Origin: Clostridiales bacterium
Lineage (GTDB): Bacteria; Bacillota; Clostridia; Christensenellales; Pumilibacteraceae
DNA length: 40,392 nt
Assembly (NCBI GenBank): GCA_022508485.1
Contig: JAFLVD010000017.1
Span: 1 to 40,392, forward strand
Direction: 5' to 3'
Under the pieces are notes generated by a model. That model was not told the origin of the DNA and made no database searches. It saw only the letters and a program-made list of their open reading frames with translations. The position numbers were made by a program, and so were the translations under genes. How positions within the stretch are numbered: the first letter of the stretch is position 1; each line of letters begins with the position of its first letter. Below, piece after piece: positions 1-8,954 of this stretch.

Positions 1-113
1 TAAGAAAGTGTTTCGTCGGGTGAGATGTCTAACACGCTGTTCGGTCTACACACGACATTCGTCAAACCTTCGGTTTGTTATCTCTTATCTATTCTATTAG
101 CCGCTTGCGGCGC

Positions 114-1694
114 CTAATCGGTTATTCCTTGTGCGGCCTTGATTTCGTCCTTTGTGGGGATATCGGAGGAAGCGCGCTTGCCAACAAACTGCGGCTCTAT
201 TCCTTCCTGACCGTCTACGAGGTAGAAGAACATATAGCCGTTTGCCCACTCGTCTACCGTACCGAAGTAGGTAAAGAAGCCGTTAACGTAGTCGCAGCCG
301 AACGTTGCGGAATTGGTGCCGGTCGCAAGCGTCTGCGTCGTGCCGTAGCCGTCGAGGTTATCCCAAACGGGCGCGCGGTAGTAGTCGGACGACGAGCCGG
401 TATAATAAACGTAGTTGTCCTTTACGGCGTAAATCGTGCCGGTCGCCGGCGCAACGGAGGACAGCGTGCCGTCCGTTCTGTAAAGGTTAATGGACGACGA
501 AGCCGAAGCGAGGAAGTACACCTCGTTCGAGTTTCTGTCGGGACGGAACGGATAGACGGACGAAAGTCCGGAATTTGACACATTGAACGTGCCGCTTATC
601 TGTCTGTTCTTTTCCTCGTCGCCGAGCTTATCCTGCTTCGCCTTATATGTGGGCGATTTTTCCATAAGCGCGTCGTGGAGGGAATCGTACGCGAGCACGG
701 ATTTGCCCTGAACGTCGGTGGTGTTGTAGAAAAGTATGCCGTCTCGAACGGCGACGATACTCTCGGTATTGCCGTTCATGGAAACGATAAACTTCTCGCT
801 GCCGTCGGGGCGCATAGCCTCGATGACGGTGCCCGACTGAAGCTCGGTCGGCTCGTCGCGGACCGAACGGACGAAGTAGATAAAGTCCTCGGTCGTGTTG
901 GTGTCGATGCCCTTATAGTAGGTGTCGCGCACCGGCAGGTACACAGAGGTAACGTCCTCGGCGTACTCGATGGGGTTGTCCGCCTTTTGCTTGGCGGTGT
1001 CGATACGGACGATAACTATTTTGGATTCTTCCTGCGTTACGAGATAAACCGACTTGCCGTACTTATAGAACGCGTACGGCGACGACGAGGTGTCCACGTC
1101 GTCCGCAGTCGTGTAAATCTTGGTCGGCTTCCCGCCCGAGAGCGGCATCATGAAAAAGTCGGTGCGGTCTACCTGGACGGTACCCGTCGAGCTTTTCTGG
1201 TTGACGGGCGACGCAAAGTAGACGTAGTTGTCGTAGATGAATATGCCGCCGTCGCCGTAGCCGCTTGTGCCTATCGTCTTGGGCGCGATTGCTGTAACGC
1301 CGACGACATTTAGCGGCTCGTCGAAATAGTCGGTGCTTTCGGTATACTTAAAGCTCATGCTATTTTCGTCGAGCTGAACTTCGAACGAATTGTAATCCTT
1401 ACCCTCTACCTTTTTTCCGTTGAACTCGGCACGGTAAAGTCCGCCCTTTACGACCTCGCCCCAAACGTTGTTGGTGCCGTCGGAGTCGCTGTAACCGCGA
1501 GTCCCGTTAATAAAGTAGACGTAGTTGCCGTAGCCTACGGCGTTTCCGCCCTGGCTTGTAACTAAGTAGTGGGTGTCCTGCGCGGCAAAATCGAGCTTAC
1601 CGTAATGATCGCCCGAGCACGCCGCAAGAGTGGGTGTGATACCGAGTACCGCAACGAGTGCGGCGGAAATTGTAATAACGTTCTTCTTTTTCAT
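114..1694 (-). CDS. Secreted lipoprotein, DUF5050-like beta-propeller
   Basis: The 526-residue protein begins with a lipoprotein signal peptide: MKKK, a hydrophobic stretch, then the lipobox LAAC with the acylated Cys at about residue 26. It should be anchored to the outer face of the membrane. The mature part repeats short beta-rich units containing YVYF, YVYFA or NYVYYTG, which is typical of DUF5050-like beta-propeller lipoproteins of gut Firmicutes. No enzymatic motif is visible; ligand binding or surface scaffolding is a guess. A GGAG ribosome binding site lies 7 nt before the ATG. It follows the GH2-like gene by 65 nt on the same strand, so the two may be co-transcribed. The fold assignment is from repeat pattern only; the lipoprotein call is firm. 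Confidence 0.8.
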   Translation of the reverse strand: MKKKNVITISAALVAVLGITPTLAACSGDHYGKLDFAAQDTHYLVTSQGGNAVGYGNYVYFINGTRGYSDSDGTNNVWGEVVKGGLYRAEFNGKKVEGKDYNSFEVQLDENSMSFKYTESTDYFDEPLNVVGVTAIAPKTIGTSGYGDGGIFIYDNYVYFASPVNQKSSTGTVQVDRTDFFMMPLSGGKPTKIYTTADDVDTSSSPYAFYKYGKSVYLVTQEESKIVIVRIDTAKQKADNPIEYAEDVTSVYLPVRDTYYKGIDTNTTEDFIYFVRSVRDEPTELQSGTVIEAMRPDGSEKFIVSMNGNTESIVAVRDGILFYNTTDVQGKSVLAYDSLHDALMEKSPTYKAKQDKLGDEEKNRQISGTFNVSNSGLSSVYPFRPDRNSNEVYFLASASSSINLYRTDGTLSSVAPATGTIYAVKDNYVYYTGSSSDYYRAPVWDNLDGYGTTQTLATGTNSATFGCDYVNGFFTYFGTVDEWANGYMFFYLVDGQEGIEPQFVGKRASSDIPTKDEIKAAQGITD

Positions 1695-1759
1695 TTATGT
1701 CTCCGTGAATAAGATTATGTCCTTTTCGCCGTGCGCTAACCGCGCCGAAGCAAAAAACG

Positions 1760-4012
1760 TCAATCTTTTATCTTGAATGTTATCTTGGAAGCGAGCAGCC
1801 CCTCGCCCGTTATCTTTACCGTCATTCTGTCCTCGCTCGGATTTGGCTTAACCGCGCACATCGCCTTGCCGTCGAACGCCGGGCAGCTATCGTCCTCGCT
1901 CTTTCTGAGCATGGGATCCGCGTTTATAAATCCGACAAGCTCGCCGCCAGTTACGGTGGCGTTTAGCGTGCGCATGGCGTACGGAACGGGATTGCCGTCC
2001 TTGTCGCACACCTCGATACGGACAAAGCCCAAATCGCCGCGGCTTAAATAAAGGTTTTTGGTGGGGACCGAAAGCTTAACGGTCTTGGGCGACGCCGCCG
2101 ATTTTAAAACGGTCTGCGCGCACTCGACGCCCTTGTAATAGCTGACCGCTACGAGCATGCCGGGATAGTACTCGGTCTTAAAGGTCGCAACGTGCTTGTT
2201 GATTTTTCCGGCGAGCTTTCTGCCTATAAGCCGTCCGTCGAGATAGAGCGCTACGACGTCGCCTGCCGTATACACCTGGACGGTAACGGTCTGACCGAGA
2301 TACCTCGGCCAGTTCCATACGTGAGTGGGTTCGTTCGTGTCGGGGTCGAGTACGACGATGTATGCGGCGTTGCGGTTGCCGAGCATTATGCTCTTGTAAA
2401 CGCCCTGCGGTTTAAGCTCGCAAATCGCGTCAAGGTCGCCGCGTGTGCAAACCTGTTCATTCAGCTTGCCGCCGCCGGGATAGTCGATACCGCACTCGGC
2501 AAAGTCGCCTATAACGCGCGAATTTTTTTCGGTCTCGTCGAGATTCTCGAACGCCTTGTCCGCCCTCGTGCGCGACCCTACGACAAACCTGCCGCGCTTA
2601 GTTTCCGCGTCGTACAGCGGATACAGATAGTTAAAACCGCACACGTCCACACAATCGAACGCGCCCGACGTGAGCGTGCCGAAAAGGTCCTTTTCGCGCG
2701 CGGCGTTTATCATAGCCGATTCCGAACCGAGATTACGGCGAATGCCCGCCTCTTCAAGCTCGCGCAAAGTGGGAAGCTCTTCGTGCGCGGATACCGTTAA
2801 GGGCCGCGACTCGTCGAGACCGCGAATTGCGCTCGCAATCGTCGCAATGACTTTATGCCCGTTGTTTCTGTTATAGCACTCGGGCACGTCGTCCGCAACG
2901 CCGTACAGCGTTACCGAGGGGTGCGCCCTAAGTTTTTTGACCGAAGCGACCGCGGACGGAATATATCCTTCCGGCTCGCCTGCAAATATATGCGCGTCGA
3001 GCGGCGCCTTTGCGGTGCCGAGCACCTCGAACAAATCGACGTAGGCATACATGCCTATATCGTCGAGCGCGTCGAGCGTTGCGTCGCACGGACATTCGGT
3101 AAACCTGACGGCGTTATAGCCGAGCGCTTTAAGCGCCGAAAGCCGCCTAACCTCGTTGGAATAGTTGCTTATTCCGCCGATAAGCGCGTCTGCGTGCGAT
3201 ACGTACGCGCCGTAAAGCTGCTCTATTTTTCCGTTAATATGAAGTCCGCGGCCGGTAAGCGAGCGCCTTACAAGTCCGAAGCGCGTATCCGCGGAAATAT
3301 CGTCCTCGCCGTAAAGCACCGCCGCGTGAACGGAGTACATATACGGATCGTTAGGGGTCCATTCGTAAGGCTTGGCTATGCGAACGCGAACGGTATACTG
3401 CTTAACCGTGTTCGTCCTCGCGTAGATTTTGCGCTGTTTTTTTCCGGCGCGTTTTCCGCGCGCGTTGAGTACGGTGCATTCGAGGGTAAGCTTTTTCGCC
3501 TCGCCTATGTTTTTGACGGTAAAGTGAACGTCGGCATAGGTCTTGTCGCCCACCGTAGCGGTGGTAACAAACAGCGAACCGTAAGAAATATCGAGGTTTT
3601 CCGTAAGGTGAAGCTCGACGCCGCCGGCAATGCCGAGTCCCTTGTATTTATCGCTCATTCCGGGCACCGAAACAAGCTCTATCTGAAGCGTATTGTTAGC
3701 GGCGTTCAGCTTGTCCGTAAGGTCGATTTCGACGGGGGCATAGCTCTTTATTTTCCCCACGGTCTCGCCGTTGAGAAGAACGTCGCCGTAACCGCATGCA
3801 CCTGAAATGACGAGCGTCGCCTCTTGGTCGGTTACCTTAGGCAGCTTTTTGGTAAAAGTCGCCTTTGCGGCGGTATGAAAGCCGTTAAGCTCGCCGAACT
3901 CGCAAGAATAATCACGCACAGCACGGGCAGTAACGTCATACGGCAAATCGCCCGTAAGGTCGGTCCCGGCGACCGTTATTACCCAATCCTTATTCAAGTC
4001 CATACTTTTCAT
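1760..4012 (-). CDS. GH2-family (beta-galactosidase-like) protein with both catalytic residues replaced
   Basis: The 750-residue protein has the architecture of glycoside hydrolase family 2. A jelly-roll sugar-binding domain covers about 1-140, an Ig-like domain about 145-250, a TIM-barrel-like domain about 255-540, and a C-terminal region follows (HVWNWP at about 564-569, as in DUF4982-type GH2 enzymes). In active relatives the acid/base lies in a GNE motif after HPS; here HPS (365-367) is followed by GVADD, putting Asp375 at that position. The nucleophile of relatives lies in GSET-like motifs; here it is GSRT (479-482), with Arg481 in its place. There is no signal peptide, so it is probably cytoplasmic. 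It may be a carbohydrate-binding pseudoenzyme. The family call is firm; loss of activity rests on my alignment by eye. Confidence 0.8.
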   Translation of the reverse strand: MKSMDLNKDWVITVAGTDLTGDLPYDVTARAVRDYSCEFGELNGFHTAAKATFTKKLPKVTDQEATLVISGACGYGDVLLNGETVGKIKSYAPVEIDLTDKLNAANNTLQIELVSVPGMSDKYKGLGIAGGVELHLTENLDISYGSLFVTTATVGDKTYADVHFTVKNIGEAKKLTLECTVLNARGKRAGKKQRKIYARTNTVKQYTVRVRIAKPYEWTPNDPYMYSVHAAVLYGEDDISADTRFGLVRRSLTGRGLHINGKIEQLYGAYVSHADALIGGISNYSNEVRRLSALKALGYNAVRFTECPCDATLDALDDIGMYAYVDLFEVLGTAKAPLDAHIFAGEPEGYIPSAVASVKKLRAHPSVTLYGVADDVPECYNRNNGHKVIATIASAIRGLDESRPLTVSAHEELPTLRELEEAGIRRNLGSESAMINAAREKDLFGTLTSGAFDCVDVCGFNYLYPLYDAETKRGRFVVGSRTRADKAFENLDETEKNSRVIGDFAECGIDYPGGGKLNEQVCTRGDLDAICELKPQGVYKSIMLGNRNAAYIVVLDPDTNEPTHVWNWPRYLGQTVTVQVYTAGDVVALYLDGRLIGRKLAGKINKHVATFKTEYYPGMLVAVSYYKGVECAQTVLKSAASPKTVKLSVPTKNLYLSRGDLGFVRIEVCDKDGNPVPYAMRTLNATVTGGELVGFINADPMLRKSEDDSCPAFDGKAMCAVKPNPSEDRMTVKITGEGLLASKITFKIKD

Positions 4013-4018
4013 ATTCTC

Positions 4019-4047
4019 ATTATAACAATAACACGCTCAAAAAGCAA
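4019..4047 (-). promoter_or_regulatory. Sigma-A-type promoter of the GH2-like gene, leaderless spacing
   Basis: On the minus strand TTGCTT (4042-4047) is 17 nt from a perfect TATAAT (4019-4024). Only six bases separate the -10 box from the ATG at 4012, so transcription would start at or next to the start codon. No strong Shine-Dalgarno is present. Confidence 0.6.
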
Positions 4048-4203
4048 CTATATTAACGCATTTTTTGCATTTGTAAATTCGGAAAATACAAAAAACCGCA
4101 CGTTTTAAGGAAAAACGGATTTTTCGGGTATTTTTTCCCAACCGACCGCGCTTGCCGCCTTATAATCTCACCGTTCACCCCCTTCACCTTCCCTATAACC
4201 TCT

Positions 4204-5088
4204 TCACTGTGCACTGTTAACTCGCCGAAGGCGCACCGCTCGAACTATCATATATATACCGAGCGACATGATATACGCGGCAACGCCGCCGCCGACGAGC
4301 GGATTTATAACGTCCGCGGCAATTCCGCCGCCGAACGCCGCAAACACCGTAGAAATAAGCGCGAATACCGAAATAAGCGCGTCGCACACGCCTATGTTTC
4401 GCGTAGCCGCAACGGCAAGATCGCCCGTTTTTCGCGCGCGGCGAACGTTCCCGAACGACAACGCCGCCTTTATAAACGAATACAGCGCAAGCACGGTCGT
4501 ATAGACGACGGCGACGCCGAAAAAGTCGTACGAATTCTGTTGCCATACGACAAGAAGCACGACGGGGACCGTCGCCATGGAAAGAACAATCATCATCACG
4601 CCTGTATATAAATAGATTTTGTTTTTATAATCCTCGCTTGTCGGCCCCTCGGCGCGGCGCCCTGCCCAAACCGCCGCCGTGATTCGCGCGGCGACGAGCG
4701 GAATTCGGTACCAAACGAGCGCGCCCAGCCATAGCGAGCCGTTTAAAACGGCGACCACCGTGCCGAAAAGCGCATAAAGCAGATTTATTACGGCTGAAAG
4801 TACGCTCGTAACGTGCGAGCGGAACTTAAAATCGTCTATAAATCGGCGTACGTGCTTGTTTTTCATTATTCTGCACGGAATATCCCGAAAGGTAAGTACG
4901 AGATAGACCGACGCAAATAAAAGCAAAGTCGCGACGATGTAGATTATAACCGAAAATGCCTCGCCGCGAATATCGAGACACAAAAGCGCGACGCTCGCCC
5001 CAACCGTAACGGAGGTAAGCGACCACACCGTAACGCTTAACCAAAGCGGCGGTCTCAAAATAAAATCCTTTGCGCTTCGTTTAGTCAT
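4204..5088 (-). CDS. Polytopic membrane protein of unknown function
   Basis: About 294 residues with roughly eight hydrophobic segments grouped in pairs: about 18-36, 48-67, 95-117, 123-140, 160-182, 190-212, 232-252 and 258-282. It has short basic loops (for example RRARK near 218) and a basic C-terminus, so it is an integral membrane protein. I recognise no transporter signature and assign no function. The reading frame opens with GTG at 5091 followed directly by ATG at 5088; ATG is chosen. No Shine-Dalgarno precedes it, but a promoter lies just upstream, as for the GH2-like gene. It is followed by an AT-rich gap of about 190 nt before the GH2-like gene. Confidence 0.65.
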   Translation of the reverse strand: MTKRSAKDFILRPPLWLSVTVWSLTSVTVGASVALLCLDIRGEAFSVIIYIVATLLLFASVYLVLTFRDIPCRIMKNKHVRRFIDDFKFRSHVTSVLSAVINLLYALFGTVVAVLNGSLWLGALVWYRIPLVAARITAAVWAGRRAEGPTSEDYKNKIYLYTGVMMIVLSMATVPVVLLVVWQQNSYDFFGVAVVYTTVLALYSFIKAALSFGNVRRARKTGDLAVAATRNIGVCDALISVFALISTVFAAFGGGIAADVINPLVGGGVAAYIMSLGIYMIVRAVRLRRVNSAQ

Positions 5089-5096
5089 CACGATAA

Positions 5097-5124
5097 ATTA
5101 TTCCGCAAATACGAGTTAATTCAA
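5097..5124 (-). promoter_or_regulatory. Candidate promoter of the membrane protein gene
   Basis: On the minus strand TTGAAT (5119-5124) and AATAAT (5097-5102) are 16 nt apart. The -10 box ends 8 nt before ATG 5088, again giving almost no 5' leader. Confidence 0.45.
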
Positions 5125-5131
5125 ACCCGAT

Positions 5132-5165
5132 AAAAAAAGAACACCGCGCACAAAGCGCAGTGCTC
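5132..5165 (-). terminator. Rho-independent terminator after the cvpA-like gene
   Basis: On the minus strand a GC-rich stem (GAGCACTGCGC paired with GCGCGGTGTTC, two G-U pairs) with a short TTTGT loop is followed by a run of seven T. It sits 25 nt after the stop codon of the CvpA-family gene. Confidence 0.85.
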
Positions 5166-5189
5166 TTAATTTAATTAACTTGTTTCGGC

Positions 5190-6887
5190 TTATTCCTCGG
5201 GCTGAAGCTCGTCCTCGCCCTCGTCCTCGCCGCCGTTGGGATTATCCGGGTCGTCGGGGTCGTCGGGGTTGTCGGGGTCGTCCGGGTCGTCGGGATTATC
5301 CGGGTCGTCCGGATCGTCGGGATTGTCGGGATCGTCAGGGTCGTCGGGATTATCCGAGTCATCGGGATCATCGGGGTCGTCCGGGTCAGGCTCTTCCTCG
5401 TGGCCCTCGCACTTTTCGCCGCATACGGGATCTGTGCAGTCGGTCAAGCACAATCCGCAATCGGGGCAAACGTCGTCGCACTCGTGCGGAGGCGGAACGT
5501 AGCCGGTGGGCGGAATCTGGTACGCGCTCTCGGGCAGAAGCTCGCTGATGTCGAGCGGACCGAAGAACTCGGAGATATTGTCGTACTGATTCTGAATACG
5601 TTCGAACTGTTCCATAATCTTGTTGTACTGATTTATGAACTCGCCGTTCGCGTCGTTTATAGCCGACTCACTCGTAACGTGTTTATTGTTTGCGAGAGTG
5701 TTGTTGTAGTTTTCGAGCATGACGTATATCGAGTCGTAGATACCGTTGTTGGCGCGCCAAATATTATTTATGGAATTGGAGGCTTCGTGGATATACTCGA
5801 TGTAGGTCTGAATTTTTGTGGCAGGCATACCGAGGTCGATAAGCGTACCTGCGTCCTTAATGATCTGCGCGGCGGCGTTATTATAATCGAGGATTGCCTT
5901 TACCGCATTACCGAAGCCCATTTCTTTGTAGAGCTTATAGTTAATATAGTAGAGGTCCTTATCCGCCGGCTCTACGCCGTAGCCGTCCGCATTTTTGGTG
6001 TACGGGTCGCCGCTGTAATAGTTGAGGTTTTTAAGGTAGTTGTACATTTCGAGGTCGTGGCCGATAAGACCTGTGCCGTTACCGGGACTTACGTCCTCTT
6101 CCTTAACCGTAAAGCCGGATTTTTCCACGATGCGGCCGTACATATCGAAGTTGGGAAGGAACAGCGCGTCGCGAACGCCGTACGCCCAGCCCCCCACTGT
6201 CTTGGTTATGACAGAGCTTTCCATATCCGAGCCGATTGTCTTGGGACTTTCGGCGTCGGACGAAAGGTTGAGGAACAGCAGTCCGCCCATTGACGACACC
6301 ATGACGAGAAGAACAAGCGAAACGACAAAGCCTTGAACCATGCCGACAAGAAGTCCGAACGCTCTCGTCGCGCCCGTCTTTTTCTTGTGGTTTATAAACG
6401 CCTTAATCATGGTTGTTACGACGATTAAAATAACTCTTATAACAATAAACAGTCCCGTGCCAACAATTGCGGAGAACATCAAAAACGCCATGTACAGCGC
6501 AAGACCCTGATCGGCGGTAAACTGCGGCGTGTATGCGTAATTTTTGATAATCTCGACAATAGGCGCAAAGAAGGAAGTGCCGAGTGCGGTCGGCGTTCCG
6601 GCCATTTCGTAGGTGGTCCAATCGATTGGATAATGCGTATTAAGCGTTTCGCCCAGTCCGCCGTAAATCCAAGTATACAGCGACCAACCGCTGTTTCCGA
6701 GAACGAAGGAACGAACCCCGTCTATTGTAAGCAGCGCTTCCGCAACGACGTTCGCCAAAAAGAAGGCTATTAAAAAGGCAACCACAAACGCGGCAAACCC
6801 CAGCGCCTTCTTCTTTACCGCAACGAGCACGCCGATAACGCCGAACAGCGCGACCAACGCGATTAAGATAATGTCTGATATTGCCAT
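5190..6887 (-). CDS. CvpA-family membrane protein with Cys-rich and Asp/Pro-repeat tail
   Basis: The 565-residue protein starts with two membrane segments (about 5-24 and 29-52), followed by two more (about 130-160 and 175-207). This is the four-helix layout of the CvpA/colicin V production family. A soluble region of about 240 residues follows. Residues about 468-496 hold seven or so Cys and two His (ECDDVCPDCGLC onwards), and about 500-550 is an almost pure Asp/Pro/Asn repeat. Ordinary CvpA proteins are 160-240 residues long, so the tail is a large addition. Similar Cys-rich and Pro-rich tails are common on exported proteins of gut Clostridia, so I infer it faces outward. The start is set by CCGGAGG 7 nt upstream. 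It is divergent from yyaC. Confidence 0.75.
   Translation of the reverse strand: MAISDIILIALVALFGVIGVLVAVKKKALGFAAFVVAFLIAFFLANVVAEALLTIDGVRSFVLGNSGWSLYTWIYGGLGETLNTHYPIDWTTYEMAGTPTALGTSFFAPIVEIIKNYAYTPQFTADQGLALYMAFLMFSAIVGTGLFIVIRVILIVVTTMIKAFINHKKKTGATRAFGLLVGMVQGFVVSLVLLVMVSSMGGLLFLNLSSDAESPKTIGSDMESSVITKTVGGWAYGVRDALFLPNFDMYGRIVEKSGFTVKEEDVSPGNGTGLIGHDLEMYNYLKNLNYYSGDPYTKNADGYGVEPADKDLYYINYKLYKEMGFGNAVKAILDYNNAAAQIIKDAGTLIDLGMPATKIQTYIEYIHEASNSINNIWRANNGIYDSIYVMLENYNNTLANNKHVTSESAINDANGEFINQYNKIMEQFERIQNQYDNISEFFGPLDISELLPESAYQIPPTGYVPPPHECDDVCPDCGLCLTDCTDPVCGEKCEGHEEEPDPDDPDDPDDSDNPDDPDDPDNPDDPDDPDNPDDPDDPDNPDDPDDPDNPNGGEDEGEDELQPEE
5232..5396. repeat. In-frame tandem repeat encoding Asp-Pro-Asp-Asn units
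   Basis: Roughly 30-nt units (15-nt subunits) built from GTCGGGGTC/GTCGGGATT variants encode the low-complexity DPDNPDDPDD tail of the CvpA-family protein. The copies differ mostly by third-position changes. Copy number is probably variable between strains. Confidence 0.85.
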
Positions 6888-6938
6888 AAAAATCCTCCGG
6901 TAAGTCTATATATCCGTTAATCCAACGCCGTATTCGCG

Positions 6939-6966
6939 TTACCGATGCGCGTTCCCTCGGTATAAT
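6939..6966 (+). promoter_or_regulatory. Candidate promoter of yyaC
   Basis: TTACCG (6939-6944) and a perfect TATAAT (6961-6966) are 16 nt apart, giving a leader of about 20 nt before ATG 6995. The -35 is weak, and I cannot tell whether a sporulation sigma factor is used. Confidence 0.45.
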
Positions 6967-6994
6967 AGGAACAAAACAGGGCAACAATCGGCGT

Positions 6995-7495
6995 ATGAAG
7001 TTTGACGTTTTACAACAAAGCTGTGATTTTGAGCTTGACTGCGCTCTTCTCACTCTCGGGTTTCGGCCCGTAATAATGTGCATAGGCTCGGACCGCGTTA
7101 CCGGCGACTGCCTCGGCCCTATCGTCGGGCAAATGCTTGTCGAGCGCGGCGCCGACGCTTTTGTGTACGGCACCCTGTCCCGTCCCGTTACCGCGCTTAA
7201 CCTAAAAGAGTCCTGGCGCAACATCAAGCGCGCTCACCCGAATAAAAAGGTGCTTGCCATCGACTCGTCGGTCGGCAAGGAAAGCGATATCGGAAAAATC
7301 CGCGTTACTTTCGGCTCGATTGCCCCGGGCAGCGCCGACGGGAAAAAGCTTCCCAGAGTGGGCGACGTGTCCATTACCGCGACCGTTACGGATTTAAGCA
7401 AAACGCCGCTGTCCGCAGTGAGACTCGGCGTAGTATATTCGCTCGCAAGGGACATTACGGACAGAATACTGCGCTGTATCACACTTTACAGTTAG
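6995..7495 (+). CDS. yyaC: YyaC-family spore protein (DUF1256), GPR protease-like fold
   Basis: The 166-residue protein has the hallmark motifs of the YyaC/DUF1256 family: CIGSDRVTGDCLGP at about 29-42, VYGTLSRPVTALNL at about 57-70 and a later AIDSSVG at about 90-96. Family members share the fold of the germination protease GPR and are found in endospore formers, where yyaC is expressed during sporulation; their reaction is not established. The length is slightly short (members are usually 180-205) and the C-terminus ends soon after the last conserved strand. It stands alone, divergent from the cvpA-like gene. This is the best evidence that the host is, or descends from, a spore former. Confidence 0.88.
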   Translation: MKFDVLQQSCDFELDCALLTLGFRPVIMCIGSDRVTGDCLGPIVGQMLVERGADAFVYGTLSRPVTALNLKESWRNIKRAHPNKKVLAIDSSVGKESDIGKIRVTFGSIAPGSADGKKLPRVGDVSITATVTDLSKTPLSAVRLGVVYSLARDITDRILRCITLYS

Positions 7496-7743
7496 ATTAT
7501 AATACTTTATACTTGAATTTGTCATTAATAAAACATTAGAATTTCATTAAAAAGATTACTTTGCCGCTGTTTTACACCGTTTTGCTTTTTTTTCGGCAGC
7601 CGCTTCACCGCTTATCGGCTTTACTTATTGCCATGCGTTCGTCGCCTGTTCGCCGTGCCGCTCGTTTGCTTTGCGACACGGTTTTTCATTATTCGTCCGC
7701 GATTGATAAAACTCGATACGTATTATACGGTATAATTTCGAGT

Positions 7744-8907
7744 ATGAAAAGCACAAACCGACCGTTAAAAGACGAAGAGAGTTACTCGTCGCTCGAGCAC
7801 GCCGAAAACGACCGAGAAACTAAATATTACTCCTCGCTTACCGATTCCCTCGCCGCGGCCGCACCCGTCGGAAGCGCGGTTAAGCTTATCGGGTGCGACG
7901 AGAAACCGCTGTTAAGCGCCGGGTACAGAATAGCCGAACGCGACCAGGACGTAACGGTAGCGCGTGGCGGCGAACGCGAGTTTTCGGAGGCGCGAAAAAT
8001 ATCTAATGGCTCTAAGCTGATCCTCGTCCCGACGCACGACTACGCCGCGGCGGCGACGGGCAGACACCGAGTAGAGAGCAATGCGTTTGCGCGAATGAAG
8101 GACGGCGCGCCGCCCCATTCCGTAGTGTTCGACGAGGCCGAGCTTAACAGCAACGCCGCGTCGGTGTTCGGCGAGTTGATCGCGCTCGATATGTGCGCGT
8201 ACGATATGACTTTCGCGTCCAGAATGCGCGGCGAAAGCGTAGATACCATTACTTTTGAGCGCGTAGCAAACCTCTTGACCGCGACGACGGACAGCCTTAA
8301 AACGCACGAAAAAGACAGAGTATACGTCTCTCGCGTACTTACCGAAGCCGGAAAAACCGCCGCGGAAATTGTTAAGGACTGCCCCAAGCTTTTGCACTGT
8401 TCGGGCGCTGCACAGACCTACGAGGCTGTAAGGATGTTATACCGCGCGGAAAACAGACCGCTCGGTATGCGCGGCGAGACCGAGGCGGTAATATCCTTTG
8501 CGGTGTGCGATTTTTACATAAAAAACATAACGGACGGCGCGCTTCGCTTTCCGCCCGACAACGCGCGTCGGATAGACAGCGTCTGCGAATACTTCGGCGC
8601 GGACATTCGGTGCGCGGCGATTTATGCCGACCCCATCTATCCCCCTATAAAAATGCGGCTGTACGAATACCGCAGGAACGAGTTCCGCGCGGAAATAACA
8701 AAGCTTCTTGCGGCGGTCAAATCGCGCCAAGCCGCCGCGGCGCAAGTTTTTAAACGGCTGTACGCGGACGACGGGTACGGCATACGTTTGCTTATCGACA
8801 AAACCGACCTTCCATTATGCCTCGCGCTCGCCCCCGACGTTTTTTTCGGCGACTCGATGCTATCCTTCCTTAAACAAACCGGCAAGCTCGAAGAATACAT
8901 AGTGTAA
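7744..8907 (+). CDS. Divergent dehydroquinate-synthase-fold protein, glycerol-1-phosphate dehydrogenase-like
   Basis: With ATG 7744 the protein is 387 residues. By eye it resembles the AraM/EgsA glycerol-1-phosphate dehydrogenases in two stretches. One is residues 122-165, where VVFDEAEL is followed by FGELIALDMCAYD and ends MRGE. The other is about 218-260, where CSGAAQTYEAVRML precedes MRGETEAV. At the expected metal ligands the Asp of GFGD is Glu144, and the two His positions carry other residues (around Glu227 and Arg243). It would therefore not bind the usual metal and may be a pseudoenzyme. An in-frame ATG at 7633 would add 37 residues; I prefer 7744 because a TATAAT sits 7 nt before it, but there is no Shine-Dalgarno at either. 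The family assignment is tentative. Confidence 0.5.
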   Translation: MKSTNRPLKDEESYSSLEHAENDRETKYYSSLTDSLAAAAPVGSAVKLIGCDEKPLLSAGYRIAERDQDVTVARGGEREFSEARKISNGSKLILVPTHDYAAAATGRHRVESNAFARMKDGAPPHSVVFDEAELNSNAASVFGELIALDMCAYDMTFASRMRGESVDTITFERVANLLTATTDSLKTHEKDRVYVSRVLTEAGKTAAEIVKDCPKLLHCSGAAQTYEAVRMLYRAENRPLGMRGETEAVISFAVCDFYIKNITDGALRFPPDNARRIDSVCEYFGADIRCAAIYADPIYPPIKMRLYEYRRNEFRAEITKLLAAVKSRQAAAAQVFKRLYADDGYGIRLLIDKTDLPLCLALAPDVFFGDSMLSFLKQTGKLEEYIV

Positions 8908-8954
8908 GTAAAAAGTGAATATCCGGCCGCTTATGCGGTGATGTTTTATTACTT

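Noticed and set aside
5232-5396. CRISPR-like array
   Set aside because: The units are contiguous coding repeats without unique spacers.
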